A stretch of DNA of 64,000 nucleotides from Gammaproteobacteria bacterium (GTDB lineage: Bacteria; Gemmatimonadota; Gemmatimonadetes; Longimicrobiales; Gaopeijiaceae), in contig JAPPMM010000049.1 of NCBI GenBank assembly GCA_028819075.1, positions 186,001-250,000 on the forward strand, written 5' to 3'. Within the stretch, counting starts at the first letter, position 1. Every line of letters starts with the position of its first letter. The position numbers were made by a program, and so were the translations under genes. The notes under the pieces were generated by a model, which saw only the letters and a program-made list of their open reading frames with translations, made no database searches and was not told the origin of the DNA. Shown here piece after piece: positions 46,907 to 56,362 of this stretch.

Positions 46907-49294
46907 TCACGGGATAATCGGCCTCGACGCCGGATCCCCGAGGTGGCGCCGGTAGAACTCCACCATGCGCCGGGCCGCGTCGATCGCGCTCGACCTCCGC
47001 CATGACGAGATGACGTGGCCCTGATCCAGGTACGAGGCCAGTTGCGCCGGCTTTCCCAGCCGCCGGAGCGCGCTGAAGAGCTTGCCGGCGTCGTGATAGG
47101 CCATGTCCTCGGTTCCGTGTACGATCAGGACCGGGGTCGCGATCTTGTCCGCGTTGTAATAGGGCGAATTGTCGAGATAGCGGCGCACGTCGGCCCAGGG
47201 ATGCGTGCCCATGCGCGCCTGCCCGCCCTCGCTCCAGGCCAGGAAGAAGCCGCCGCCGTCGACATCGATGCGCCCGTAGGTGCCGAACAGGTCGAAGATG
47301 CCGGAGATGGGCACCGCCGCCCGGAAGATGTTGGTGCGCGTGATGATCGAGCCGGTGCCGTAGCCGCCGTAGGACTGGCCGGTGATGGCGAGGCGGTTCA
47401 GGTCGACGTAGCCGAGCTCGGCGGCGCGGTAGACCTGGGGCAGGAGCACGTCGACCATGTCCCGGATCGGGTTGCCGGCCTGCTCGTTGGGGCCGAGGGT
47501 CAGGTCGCATAGCACCACCGCATAGCCGCGGCTGGTGAAGACCAGGTTCGGAACCGTGAAGACGCTTCCGCCCCCGAAGTCGGCGGCGCGGCGGGTTATG
47601 TCGCTGCCCGGATACATGGTGACGAGGGCGGGAAGGCGGTCGCCCCGCGTTGCTCCCGGGGGAAGCAGCACGGCCGTCTTGACGGTGGCGAGGGTGCCGT
47701 CGTGAAGCGGCACGGTGGTCTCGAATACCTCCGCGGTCCCGATCTCCACGTCGTCCAGGCGGGGATCGATGTGCGAGATGCGCTCACGGGCCGAGAAGTC
47801 GGCGTCGAAGCGGAAGATGTTGGACGGCGTGCGCATGTCCTCGTACTGGCCCACGATGAAGTCGTGGCTGCCGCCGGAGGTGAGGTTGACGAGCCGCGCC
47901 CGGGCCTTCCAGAGCACGCGGCCGTCGTCCGTGGCCGGATCGTAGCGGAGGATGGCCTTGTCACCGGTCGCGCGTTCCGTCACGAGCACCGAGATCGATT
48001 CGCCGTCCGGCTGCCACGCGGTGCGCTCGTCGGCCTTGAGGACCTGGTCGTAGGTCCAGCGCTCGTCGTCGAGGGCGAAGGTCGCGGGCGGGCTGCCGTC
48101 CAGCGGAACGACCGCGAGCGCGCGCGGGCGCGCGTCGCCGTAACCCTGGTCGTCTACGACATCGACGCCCATCACCGCGGCCTCGCCGTCGCGTGTGAAG
48201 GCGAAGACGGTCGAGGCGACGTCGCCAAGCTCGGGGGCGAGAGGCACGGGGGCGGCGGGCGACCCCGAACGGAGGTCGAGCAGGTGCAAGCGCTTGCCGT
48301 CCAGGTACACCAGGCGGTCGTCCGACGGATGCCAGGCGTAGCTGACGCTGAAGTAGGCGTTGCGGGTGAGCGGGACGTTGCGCACGACCGGAATCGGTTC
48401 GCCGCCCGCCGTCGGCACCACCGCGACGTCCATCACCGTGGACTGGGTGGTGTCGCTCTCCGGCCGGAAGGTGGAGAGATACCCCAGCCACCTGCCCGAC
48501 GCCGAGCGGCGCAGCGTGCCGGCCGGAAACTCGGCGTCCTGAGCGACGAGCACGCGGGTCACTCCGCTGGCGACATCGACCGCCTTCACGGCCACCAGAT
48601 GCTCGCGCGCGTAGTGGTCGGTCATCGGCGTGGGGGGCGGCGCTTCCGCCTCCGGAGCCGCAGCCGCCTCGCTGCCGCTGCGCAGAACCACGACCCCGGC
48701 CGGGTTCTCAGGCCGCACTTCGGCCGGGCGCATCGGGTTGCGGAACGGCCCCTCCGGCGCGAACCCCACATACAGCGTCGACCCGTCCGGGCTCCAGCGC
48801 GGCTCGTCCCCGTGCCAGAGCTTTGGCTTGACCGGCTCGTCGGAGAGCTTGCGCGACGTGCCCGTCGCGACATCGTGCACCCACAGCTGCGGCACGCCAT
48901 CGGCGTCCGAGAAGAACGCGATCAACGCCCCGTCCGGGGACCACACCGGCCTCCAACAGGTGCCCCCCGGACAGACCTCGACCGTCCGCCTCGTGGCCAT
49001 CTCCGTGTAACGGATGGTCGCCCCCACCACGGAACTGGGCGTGCCGTTGGGCTGATAGCGCTCATCCAGGTTGGCTGTGGTATCCGCGGGAGGAATCCGC
49101 ACGTCGTACGCGACGAAGCGCCCGTCGGCCGAGACTGCGAACTGGGTGTCCCAGATGAACGACGCCATCCCGAAGGCGAGGTCGTAGGGGAGGGCGCCGG
49201 GGGGGTCGGCCGGCAGAGCCTGCTGGGCCATCGCGGTGGCAGCGGTGAAGAGGGCCGTTGCAGCCGCGAAGGCAAGGCGGAGGATGCTGTTCAT
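46907..49294 (-). CDS. Secreted prolyl oligopeptidase-family S9 peptidase
   Basis: A 795-residue protein from ATG 49294 (AGGAAGACCCC upstream), with signal peptide ending near TAMAQQ. An N-terminal propeller carries WD-like strand motifs ([34 protein letters not shown]). The alpha/beta hydrolase domain has Ser641 in GQSYGGYG, Asp730 in GTEDMAYH and His760 in DQGHVIS. The GQSYGGYG motif is that of acylaminoacyl-peptidase-like S9C enzymes. Second S9 member in this window, with little resemblance to that at 6007. Confidence 0.92.
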   Translation of the reverse strand: MNSILRLAFAAATALFTAATAMAQQALPADPPGALPYDLAFGMASFIWDTQFAVSADGRFVAYDVRIPPADTTANLDERYQPNGTPSSVVGATIRYTEMATRRTVEVCPGGTCWRPVWSPDGALIAFFSDADGVPQLWVHDVATGTSRKLSDEPVKPKLWHGDEPRWSPDGSTLYVGFAPEGPFRNPMRPAEVRPENPAGVVVLRSGSEAAAAPEAEAPPPTPMTDHYAREHLVAVKAVDVASGVTRVLVAQDAEFPAGTLRRSASGRWLGYLSTFRPESDTTQSTVMDVAVVPTAGGEPIPVVRNVPLTRNAYFSVSYAWHPSDDRLVYLDGKRLHLLDLRSGSPAAPVPLAPELGDVASTVFAFTRDGEAAVMGVDVVDDQGYGDARPRALAVVPLDGSPPATFALDDERWTYDQVLKADERTAWQPDGESISVLVTERATGDKAILRYDPATDDGRVLWKARARLVNLTSGGSHDFIVGQYEDMRTPSNIFRFDADFSARERISHIDPRLDDVEIGTAEVFETTVPLHDGTLATVKTAVLLPPGATRGDRLPALVTMYPGSDITRRAADFGGGSVFTVPNLVFTSRGYAVVLCDLTLGPNEQAGNPIRDMVDVLLPQVYRAAELGYVDLNRLAITGQSYGGYGTGSIITRTNIFRAAVPISGIFDLFGTYGRIDVDGGGFFLAWSEGGQARMGTHPWADVRRYLDNSPYYNADKIATPVLIVHGTEDMAYHDAGKLFSALRRLGKPAQLASYLDQGHVISSWRRSSAIDAARRMVEFYRRHLGDPASRPIIP

Positions 49295-49501
49295 CGGGGT
49301 CTTCCTCTCCTGGAGTCGCCCTTCGAGGGGCCGCGCCATCGCTCGCAACCGGCCCGGAGGTAGTCGAGCTTAACGCCCTCCATCGGATTCCAGCCAGACG
49401 ACGACGTTCCCCGGAGACGTCACATTCCAGCTCGTGCATTCGTTCTCCGAGGACAGTGCTACTTTCATCATGAGCGAGTTGATGTTGAACAGGGGATCAG
49501 C
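49295..49501. promoter_or_regulatory. Divergent spacer between the S9 peptidase and the serpin
   Basis: A 207-bp control region for two divergent genes: a secreted peptidase and a possible inhibitor of serine peptidases. No clear promoter pair is visible; a moderately AT-rich patch at 49455-49495 precedes the serpin GTG. Confidence 0.35.
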
Positions 49502-50848
49502 GTGAGCAGCCACAGACGCGTCGGAGCGAACTTCCGAATCGAACCGGTATTCCGCGTCGCGTGCGTTAGCCGCATCGCTCTGGCTATCTGGATCGCGGCA
49601 GTGATGCCGGCCCTGGCCTGCTCCGACGACCTTGTCGAACCGGGTCCAGCAGATCCTGTCGTCCCGGAGCCCACGGATCCCGGTCCGCCGGACTCGATCG
49701 TCATCCCACCGCGCTCGGCCTCCGCGGAGGCTGCCGTCCTCGAAAAGAGCAACGCCTTCGCCTGGAATCTTCTTCCCGCCGCGATGGCCGCGGATCCCGA
49801 GGCGAACGTTCTCGTCTCGCCACTGAGCGCATCCATGGCTCTCGGCATGGCGCTCAACGGGGCTCGGGGGACGACGTATGATCAGATGCGGGCCACCCTC
49901 GGCTTCGAGGACGCCCCGCTGGACACGGTCAACCTGGGCTATCATGGCCTCATGGCCCATCTGCCTGCAGCGGATTCCACTGTGAACACGCAGCTCGCCA
50001 ACTCGGCGTGGTACCGTAGCGGATTCGCGGTCGAGCAGGACTTCCTGGAAGCGGTGCGAGCCTTCTTCGACGCAGAGATCGCCGGGCTCGATTTCTCGAG
50101 TGCCGCCGCCGCGGACGCCATCAATCAATGGGTGTCGGAGGAAACCGGCGGACGCATCGGGGAGATCGTCGAGTCTCCCATTGACAGCCGCACGATGCTC
50201 TTCCTGATCAACGCGATCTACTTCAAGGGCCCGTGGAAGTACGCATTCGATCCGCAAAGGACGCAGGACGCGCCCTTCCACATTGCCGATGGCCAGTCGC
50301 AGTCCATGCCCATGATGGAGCTGACCGCCGAATTCCCGTACGCAGAGGACGGCAACCTTCAGGTCATCGAGCTGCCTTTCGGAGAAGGCGCCTTCGCGAT
50401 GACGGTTCTCGTGCCGGGAGCCGGGAGCAGCATCGACGCGCAACTCGCTTCGATGGATGTGAGGCGCTGGCAGAGTCTGCTGGACAACCTGAACGCGAGG
50501 AAGGTGAGGGTCGTGCTTCCCAGGTTCCGCGTCGAGTACGACGAGAGTCTCAAGCCGGTCCTGCAGGCGCTCGGGACGACGGACGCCTTCCTCCCGAACG
50601 TCGCCGACTTCACGGGCATCTCCACCACTTCTCCTCCGCTATTCATCTCCGAAGTCAAGCAGAAGACGTTCGTGGAGGTGGCCGAGGAAGGCGCGGAAGG
50701 AGCCGGCACAACCTCGGTCGGGATCGGGGTCACGAGCCTACCGCCATCGGTGATCGCGAACCGGCCCTTCGCCTACCTGATACGAGAGCGCGAGTCCGGC
50801 GCGATTCTTTTCGCAGGAGTGCTGAGGAGGCCGCCGGACACGGGATAG
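49502..50848 (+). CDS. Serpin-family protease inhibitor, lipoprotein
   Basis: A 448-residue protein. The signal ends in ALAC, giving a lipoprotein anchored at the cell surface or periplasm after a Pro-rich linker (PDSIVIPPRSASAEA). The serpin fold is clear: NVLVSPLSASMALGMALNGA, NAIYFKGPWKYAFDP and FAYLIRERESGAILFAGVL. The reactive-centre loop spans about residues 395-416. The hinge EEGAEGAG has small residues expected of an inhibitory serpin; counting from the first Glu as P17, P1 falls on Thr, which is only a prediction. GTG 49502 follows AGGGGATC. It may protect the cell from secreted or foreign serine proteases. Confidence 0.88.
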   Translation: MSSHRRVGANFRIEPVFRVACVSRIALAIWIAAVMPALACSDDLVEPGPADPVVPEPTDPGPPDSIVIPPRSASAEAAVLEKSNAFAWNLLPAAMAADPEANVLVSPLSASMALGMALNGARGTTYDQMRATLGFEDAPLDTVNLGYHGLMAHLPAADSTVNTQLANSAWYRSGFAVEQDFLEAVRAFFDAEIAGLDFSSAAAADAINQWVSEETGGRIGEIVESPIDSRTMLFLINAIYFKGPWKYAFDPQRTQDAPFHIADGQSQSMPMMELTAEFPYAEDGNLQVIELPFGEGAFAMTVLVPGAGSSIDAQLASMDVRRWQSLLDNLNARKVRVVLPRFRVEYDESLKPVLQALGTTDAFLPNVADFTGISTTSPPLFISEVKQKTFVEVAEEGAEGAGTTSVGIGVTSLPPSVIANRPFAYLIRERESGAILFAGVLRRPPDTG

Positions 50849-50876
50849 CTGGCTGGTGTTCCTTGAACATCCTCAC

Positions 50877-50911
50877 TTGTTCTGCGGATTTTCAAGGATT
50901 ATCATGAGGGC
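50877..50911 (+). promoter_or_regulatory. Promoter placing transcription start at the ATPase ATG
   Basis: TTGTTC (50877-50882) and TATCAT (50900-50905) are separated by 17 bases. Seven bases after the -10 box is A50912, the ATG itself, so the mRNA may lack a leader. There is no ribosome-binding site. Confidence 0.4.
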
Positions 50912-52075
50912 ATGCTCATCGCCCGGCCAGTGCCCACCAGACGCATTCAAGAGGCGCTCGAAGTCCATCCCTGCGCCGCGCTCACCGGTCCTCGGCAATG
51001 CGGCAAGACCACGCTTGCGCGACAGATCTCCGCCGAATCCCCCGGTACCACATTCTTCGACCTGGAGGCCGCCGTCGACCGACGGCGTCTCGCCACACCC
51101 GAGCAGACGCTCGGACGGCTGAGCGGCCTAGTGGTCATCGACGAAGTCCAGCGGATGCCTTCGCTCTTCGAAACGCTGCGCGTGCTGGTGGACCGCCCTG
51201 ACAACGACGCCCGCTTTCTCTTGCTCGGTAGCGCCTCTCCCCAGCTGGTGAAGGGCGTCTCCGAATCTCTTGCGGGGCGCGTGGGGCTCGTGGATCTAGG
51301 CGGCTTCGGCTTGAGCGAAACGGGAACGGATGCCTGGAGAAAGCTCTGGAACCGCGGCGGATTCCCCCGCTCCTTCCTCGCGCGCGGCACGGAGGCGTCA
51401 TCGCTGTGGAGGCGCGACTTCGTCCGCACGTTCCTGGAGCGTGACATTCCCCAGCTCGGCATCACCATTCCGGCCGAGACGCTGCGGCGCTTCTGGACGA
51501 TGATCGCCCACTACCACGGGCAGGCCTGGAACGCCGCCGAGTTCGCCCGGTCGCTCGGGTCGAGCGAAGCGACCGCCCGCCGCTATCTCGACATCCTTGC
51601 GGGGGCCTTCATGGTGCGCGTCCTGCCGCCATGGTTCGAGAATCTGAGGAAGCGTCAGGTCAAGGCGCCGAAGGTCTACGTGCGCGACACGGGCCTGTTG
51701 CATTCGCTGCTGGGGATTCCCGGTGAGAACGAGTTGCCGGGTCATCCCAAGGTCGGAGCCTCATTCGAGGGCTTCGTCGTCGAACAGCTGCTCGGTGCGC
51801 TGGAGACGCGGGACGCGTACTACTGGGCGACCCACGCCGGCGCCGAACTCGATCTCCTCGTGCTCTCCGGAGGGAAGCGTTACGGCTTCGAGTGCAAGTT
51901 CGCGGACGCCCCTGGCACCACGCGGTCGATGCGGGTGGCGCTCCAGGATCTGGGGCTGGACCATCTTTGGATCGTGTATCCGGGCGACGAGGGGTACGTG
52001 CTCGACGACCGCATCTCGGTACTTCCCGTGGCGGAAATCGGGACCCTTGTGGAGCGGATCGGCCCGAAGGGTTGA
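50912..52075 (+). CDS. AAA_14/DUF4143 family ATPase
   Basis: A 387-residue protein: an AAA_14 domain with Walker A GPRQCGKTT (residues 26-34) and Walker B LVVIDEVQ, and a C-terminal DUF4143 domain, visible as KAPKVYVRDTGLLHSLLGI and FEGFVVEQLLGAL. The C-terminal part YYWATHAGAELDLLVLSGGK with FECKFA has a nuclease-fold-like D and ExK-type pattern. Such proteins are widespread, usually orphan or in mobile regions, and their cellular role is not established. No neighbouring restriction or toxin partner is seen. Followed by an extremely AT-rich spacer. Confidence 0.85.
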   Translation: MLIARPVPTRRIQEALEVHPCAALTGPRQCGKTTLARQISAESPGTTFFDLEAAVDRRRLATPEQTLGRLSGLVVIDEVQRMPSLFETLRVLVDRPDNDARFLLLGSASPQLVKGVSESLAGRVGLVDLGGFGLSETGTDAWRKLWNRGGFPRSFLARGTEASSLWRRDFVRTFLERDIPQLGITIPAETLRRFWTMIAHYHGQAWNAAEFARSLGSSEATARRYLDILAGAFMVRVLPPWFENLRKRQVKAPKVYVRDTGLLHSLLGIPGENELPGHPKVGASFEGFVVEQLLGALETRDAYYWATHAGAELDLLVLSGGKRYGFECKFADAPGTTRSMRVALQDLGLDHLWIVYPGDEGYVLDDRISVLPVAEIGTLVERIGPKG

Positions 52076-52208
52076 TAGTCCACGGATCTTATATTATATT
52101 GTCTATCGTATATCATGTCTACATAGTATATATAATATATATTAGATATTGCAATATATATCAATGTCTGCTCAATATATCACGTCACTACAATATGAGA
52201 CGACAATA
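52076..52208. promoter_or_regulatory. AT-rich spacer before the DinB-family gene
   Basis: A stretch of about 125 bp from 52083 is dominated by TA steps (TATATAATATATATTAGATA within it) in a genome otherwise about 65-70 percent GC. CAATAT occurs four times from about 52151 to 52195. It must carry the downstream promoter; it may also be a binding or silencing site of a nucleoid protein, a transferred segment or an origin-like unwinding element. Confidence 0.5.
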
Positions 52209-52775
52209 ATGAACCGCACCGTCCTGGCCCTCATCGAAGCGGAATACCGGCGCTACAAGCTCCTCGGGGAGCGCGCCTTTTCCCAGCTGGACGCCGAGCA
52301 CCTCGTCGCCGGTTCCGAACACGCCATCTCGATCGCGACCATCGTCTGGCACGTCGCCGGCAACCTGGAGTCGCGCTTCACCGACTTCCTGACTACGGAC
52401 GGGGAGAAACCGTGGCGCGACAGGGAGTCGGAGTTCGAGCCGCGCGAGGTGTCGCCCGACGAAGTCGCCGCGAAGTGGGACCGGGGCTGGGGCGTGCTTT
52501 TCGAAACCCTCTCACAGCTCACCGACCACGACCTGACCTCTGAAGTGACCGTCCGCCGCGTTCCCCATCGAGTCGACGAGGCACTCCTCCGGTCGCTGGC
52601 CCACGCCGCCTACCATGTGGGGCAGATCGTGTACCTGGCCAAGTCCTTCCGAGGTGAGGACTGGGAGTACCTGAGCATTCCGCCTGGGCAGTCGGAGGCC
52701 TACAACGAGAATCCGACGCTGGAGAAGTCCTTGACGTACGTGGAGAATGTTGAAAAGAGGCAGGAAGGGCGGTGA
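52209..52775 (+). CDS. DinB-family (DUF1572-like) protein
   Basis: A 188-residue four-helix-bundle protein of the DinB/YfiT superfamily. Metal-type His residues are in IATIVWHVAGNLESRF and SLAHAAYHVGQIVYLAK, the usual three-His arrangement. The superfamily includes thiol transferases and metal-dependent hydrolases; the DUF1572 branch has no proven reaction. ATG 52209 starts directly after the AT-rich spacer with only a weak GAGACG site. Confidence 0.8.
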   Translation: MNRTVLALIEAEYRRYKLLGERAFSQLDAEHLVAGSEHAISIATIVWHVAGNLESRFTDFLTTDGEKPWRDRESEFEPREVSPDEVAAKWDRGWGVLFETLSQLTDHDLTSEVTVRRVPHRVDEALLRSLAHAAYHVGQIVYLAKSFRGEDWEYLSIPPGQSEAYNENPTLEKSLTYVENVEKRQEGR

Positions 52776-52887
52776 GGCGAGATCCGTTGACACGTGGCCG
52801 AGCGGGAACGTTCAGACCGTGGAGGCAGTCTGAATGGAAGGGACGTCCGCTGCCTGCTCGTTCCGGCGGCTCGCCAAGGAGGATCGA

Positions 52888-54054
52888 ATGCCTGGCAGGT
52901 CCACCAGGGCATCGTTGCCCTTCGCTGTCGCTCCACTTCCACTCGCTGTCGTCCTGGCCGGCTGGCTTTCCGGCTGTGACGCCCCCGACTCCCACAGGGA
53001 TCTGACCACACTGCAGGACAGCACCGCCACCGTAGACATCCTCGAGAGTCCGGGGATGTGCGCAGACTGCATAACCGTAGAGCGCGTCGTGGCTCTGGGC
53101 GACACGACAGGCCCGGGGTACATCAACTGGTCGATTTACGTGGCGTTGGATGATGCCGGCAATTACTGGGTCGGACAGCAGCAGGAAGGCGTGATCAAGG
53201 TCTGGGACGCGGAGGGGAGATTCCTGAGGCAGGTCGGCCGCAGGGGGGACGGGCCCATGGAGTTCCATCGTCCGGCTCCGGTCCGCACCGATGGCGAGGG
53301 GCGAGTTCACATCGTCGACCTCGATATCGGACGAGAGACCATCGTGAACGCCGACTTCTCCTATCACTCGGACAGGTTGCTCGACCCGGGGGGTTCCCAT
53401 CTCGCGGTACCGCTCGGAGACGACGGGAGATACCTGTTGAACAGGCCAAGGATGACGACTCAACGGGTCGCCATGCCCTTGCACATCGTCGATGGACCGA
53501 ATGTTCTCCATTCGTTCGGTCGGATGGCGGGCCTTGACGCACCGGGCAACGCGCACCGGGTGTTGGCGGTAGATCGGCAGAAGCGCATCTACAGCGCGCG
53601 ACTCGACGACTATCTCATTCAGGTATGGAGCGATAGCGGCCGCAGGATCCTCGGGCTCAGCGGGCCGGTGCTGAACGAGCGGGAACCATCACGCGAACCC
53701 TGGTCTCCCGACAATCCGCCACGGAACCGGATCTTCGCGATGCAGGTCGACGATCAACAGCGACTCTGGGTGATCAGTTCTGCTCGCAAGGACGACTGGC
53801 AGGATCGCATGGACTATCGAGTCATGCCCAATGGCCGGGTAGCCTACGTCCCGATCGACGATGACATGAAAGCGATCTACGAGATGCGCATCGACCTGAT
53901 CGATCTCGCCAACGGCTCGCTCATCGCAACCCGCCGTCACGATGCGCTGTTCGAGGCCTTTATCGGGAATGGCCTGGTCATCGAGACCGTCGAGAACGAA
54001 CGGGATTTCCCCGAGATGGTGGTCTGGAGGCTGGGGTTCGCCGAGCCGAGGTAG
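52888..54054 (+). CDS. 6-bladed beta-propeller lipoprotein
   Basis: A 388-residue protein from ATG 52888, with a perfect AAGGAGG upstream. The lipobox is LSGC after a long hydrophobic stretch. The NHL-like repeats follow: WVGQQQEGVIKVWDAEGRFL, GDGPMEFHRP and RVHIVDLDIGRETIVNADF. A CADC pair sits just after the signal region. Such 6-bladed propellers are abundant in these genomes and of unknown function; a paralogue is at 61307-62539. No enzyme signature. Confidence 0.8.
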   Translation: MPGRSTRASLPFAVAPLPLAVVLAGWLSGCDAPDSHRDLTTLQDSTATVDILESPGMCADCITVERVVALGDTTGPGYINWSIYVALDDAGNYWVGQQQEGVIKVWDAEGRFLRQVGRRGDGPMEFHRPAPVRTDGEGRVHIVDLDIGRETIVNADFSYHSDRLLDPGGSHLAVPLGDDGRYLLNRPRMTTQRVAMPLHIVDGPNVLHSFGRMAGLDAPGNAHRVLAVDRQKRIYSARLDDYLIQVWSDSGRRILGLSGPVLNEREPSREPWSPDNPPRNRIFAMQVDDQQRLWVISSARKDDWQDRMDYRVMPNGRVAYVPIDDDMKAIYEMRIDLIDLANGSLIATRRHDALFEAFIGNGLVIETVENERDFPEMVVWRLGFAEPR

Positions 54055-54160
54055 GTCACCCTCCCGCCTGGGCGATGCGGCGCGCCATCCACTCGACGTA
54101 TGACGTGCGCGTCATGCCGCGCCATCGATCAAGGCTGGATGCCGAAGCATGGTCTTCTCC

Positions 54161-55147
54161 CTACTCGTCTGGCCACTGCGCCTTGCTGGCGATGGACCGG
54201 GTCGTCCTGCCGGACGCAATATGCCCGAACGTCCGCGCCAGCCCCTCCCGGAGGCTCTGCGCCGGCGACCACCCCATCGCCCGCATCCGCGCCGTCGAGA
54301 GCACGCTGCGCCGAAGCTCGCCGGCCCGAGCGTCCTTGTGGATCCGGCCCGGCCGGGCGCCAGCGATCTCTTCCAGAAGCGTCGCCAGCGTGTTGACGCT
54401 CGTCGCTTCGCCGGTGGCCACGTTGTAGGCTCTCGCGTCGATGCCGGCGCGGTCCTCCAACGGCATCTCGGAGGCGATCAGGTTCGCGGCCGCAACGTCT
54501 TCCACGTAGACGTAGTCCCGCGTCTGCTCGCCGTCCCCGTAGATGTCGAGGGGTTCGCCGTCGATCAGACGGTTGCAGAAGATGGCCACTACGCCCGCCT
54601 CTCCATGGGGGTCCTGCCTGGGGCCGTAGACGTTGCCGTAGCGAAGCGCCACGTAGTCGAGGCCGTGCACTTCGCGGTAGTAGTCGAGGTAGTACTCGCC
54701 CGCGAGCTTCGACACCCCGTAGGGAGACACCGGGCACTTGGGGGTGTCCTCGGGCGTGGGATACACCTCGGGCTCCCCGTAGACCACGCCTCCGCTGGAT
54801 ACGAAGACCACTCGTTGCGTCCCCGCGTCGCGCGCCCCTTCGAGGATGTTGATGAGGCCGGCGATGTTGACCCTCGCGTCGCCGATCGGATCGGCGACCG
54901 AGGCGCGCACGTCGATCTGCGCCGCGTGGTGGTTGATCAGGTCGAAGCCGATGTCGAGGATCAGTTCCCGCGCGCGCGGATCGCCGATGTCCATCTCGAC
55001 AAACTCGGCGCCGGAGGGAACGTTCTCGGCTCGCCCCGCGGAGAGGTCGTCCAGGACCCACACCCGATCGCCCCGGGCGACGTGGGCGTCGGCGAGGTGG
55101 CTCCCGACGAAACCGGCGCCACCGGTGATCAGGACCTTCCGGCTCAC
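54161..55147 (-). CDS. NAD-dependent sugar epimerase (UDP-glucose 4-epimerase-like)
   Basis: A 328-residue extended SDR. TGGAGFVGSH is the NAD loop, VSSGGVVYGE supplies the Ser, and SPYGVSKLAGEYYL supplies the Tyr and Lys. YGDGEQTRDYVYVEDVAAAN is the NDP-sugar signature of GalE-like epimerases. It may convert UDP-galactose to UDP-glucose, which would fit the neighbouring galactokinase, but the same motif occurs in other NDP-sugar epimerases. Minus strand, divergent from the nucleotidyltransferase. Confidence 0.88.
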   Translation of the reverse strand: MSRKVLITGGAGFVGSHLADAHVARGDRVWVLDDLSAGRAENVPSGAEFVEMDIGDPRARELILDIGFDLINHHAAQIDVRASVADPIGDARVNIAGLINILEGARDAGTQRVVFVSSGGVVYGEPEVYPTPEDTPKCPVSPYGVSKLAGEYYLDYYREVHGLDYVALRYGNVYGPRQDPHGEAGVVAIFCNRLIDGEPLDIYGDGEQTRDYVYVEDVAAANLIASEMPLEDRAGIDARAYNVATGEATSVNTLATLLEEIAGARPGRIHKDARAGELRRSVLSTARMRAMGWSPAQSLREGLARTFGHIASGRTTRSIASKAQWPDE

Positions 55148-55309
55148 GGAGAGTAACTCCGGTGGCGGCCGGCGTCCCCCCGCCCGATCATCGTCTCCAG
55201 AATCCTCCCCCTTTCGCTATCGTCGACCTCGGTGTTGAATACGGTAACCAAAACCGACGCCGGTGGTAACGGACGTTCGAGCACCCTGCGAAGGCGGGCA
55301 CGCCAGCCG

Positions 55310-56356
55310 ATGAACGAGCCCACTGACAGCGATGTCGTGTCTCGCCCAACCCTGACCCTCGTCATCCTCGCGGCCGGCCAATCCACCCGGTTCGGCCGCC
55401 TCAAGCAGCTCGCGCCCATTGGCCCGGGCGGCGAAGCCCTCCTCGACTACGCCCTCTACGATGCCGCGATCGCCGGGTTCACGCGCTTCCTGTTCGTCAT
55501 CCAGGAGACGCTGCGCCCGGATTTCGATGAGCATCTTCGGGACGCGGCAACCCACCTCGACATCCGCTACGCGTACCAGCGGATGGCCCATCCGGGACTC
55601 GTGGATGACCCGCCCCCGGGACGAATCCGCCCCTGGGGTACCGGCTTCGCCGTGCTCACCGCGGGCGAAGAGGTCGGCGGCCCCTTCGCCGTGTGCAACG
55701 CGGACGACTTCTACGGGCGGGGAGCGTACGCGGCTCTTGCCGGGGCGATGCGCGGCGCTCAGTCGGTACCCGCCGACGCGCGCAACACCACTCATTTCAC
55801 CATCGGCTACCCCCTCGAAGTCACCCTGTCGGAGAGCGGGGGCGTCTCCCGTGGCCTGTGCGAGATCGACGAGTCGGGCGCGCTCCGGCGGTTGACCGAG
55901 GGGCTGGAACTCCGACGTGACGGGGACCGCGCCGTGGGCCGGGACGTGGCCGGAAAACCGCTCGACGTGCCCCTGCAAATGCCCGTCTGCACCAACCTCT
56001 GGGGGTTCCAACCGGACATCCTTCTGCCCCTCCGGGACCTGTTCGCCGCGTTCCTCGCTTCGGGACCCGGACTCGACCGCGAATTCTACCTCTCCGAGGC
56101 CATGAACGACCTGATCGCGGCGGACCGCGCGCGCTGCACCGTGCTGCCCACCCGCGAGCTGTGGCTCGGTGTCACGTTCCCCGGCGATCATGCGGGAGTG
56201 GCCGAGTCGCTGCGGGGGCTGGTAGACTCGGGGGTCTACCCGATGCGTCTCTGGGACGCCCAACCAACCCTTTGGGACGCCCGGCCATCCCCTTTCTCCC
56301 GCGATGCCCGGCCCATCCGCCGGGACGCGCCGTCATCCTCCGCCTCCAGCGACTGA
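55310..56356 (+). CDS. Sugar-nucleotide nucleotidyltransferase
   Basis: A 348-residue protein with the NTP-transferase opening LVILAAGQSTRFGRLKQLAP, then VCNADDFYGRGAYAAL where the Asp pair binds metal and UTP or other NTP. Such enzymes join a sugar phosphate to a nucleotide. The position before a symporter and galactokinase suggests use of galactose 1-phosphate instead of a separate GalT, which is inference. The last 30 residues repeat a motif of type xDA(R/Q)P four times (LWDAQPT, LWDARPS, SRDARPI, RRDAPSS), encoded by a decayed tandem repeat, and are probably disordered. Confidence 0.78.
   Translation: MNEPTDSDVVSRPTLTLVILAAGQSTRFGRLKQLAPIGPGGEALLDYALYDAAIAGFTRFLFVIQETLRPDFDEHLRDAATHLDIRYAYQRMAHPGLVDDPPPGRIRPWGTGFAVLTAGEEVGGPFAVCNADDFYGRGAYAALAGAMRGAQSVPADARNTTHFTIGYPLEVTLSESGGVSRGLCEIDESGALRRLTEGLELRRDGDRAVGRDVAGKPLDVPLQMPVCTNLWGFQPDILLPLRDLFAAFLASGPGLDREFYLSEAMNDLIAADRARCTVLPTRELWLGVTFPGDHAGVAESLRGLVDSGVYPMRLWDAQPTLWDARPSPFSRDARPIRRDAPSSSASSD
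56253..56345 (+). repeat. Degenerate tandem repeat in the 3' end of the nucleotidyltransferase gene
   Basis: Four imperfect units start with GGGACGC or GCGATGC at about 56253, 56274, 56301 and 56322 (spacing 21, 27 and 21 bp), all in frame. They encode the xDA(R/Q)P repeats of the C-terminal tail. Confidence 0.5.
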
Positions 56357-56362
56357 AGCCGC

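Noticed and set aside
50912..52075. IS-like or restriction-modification element around the AAA/DUF4143 gene
   Set aside because: No transposase, terminal inverted repeats or partner methylase or nuclease is visible.
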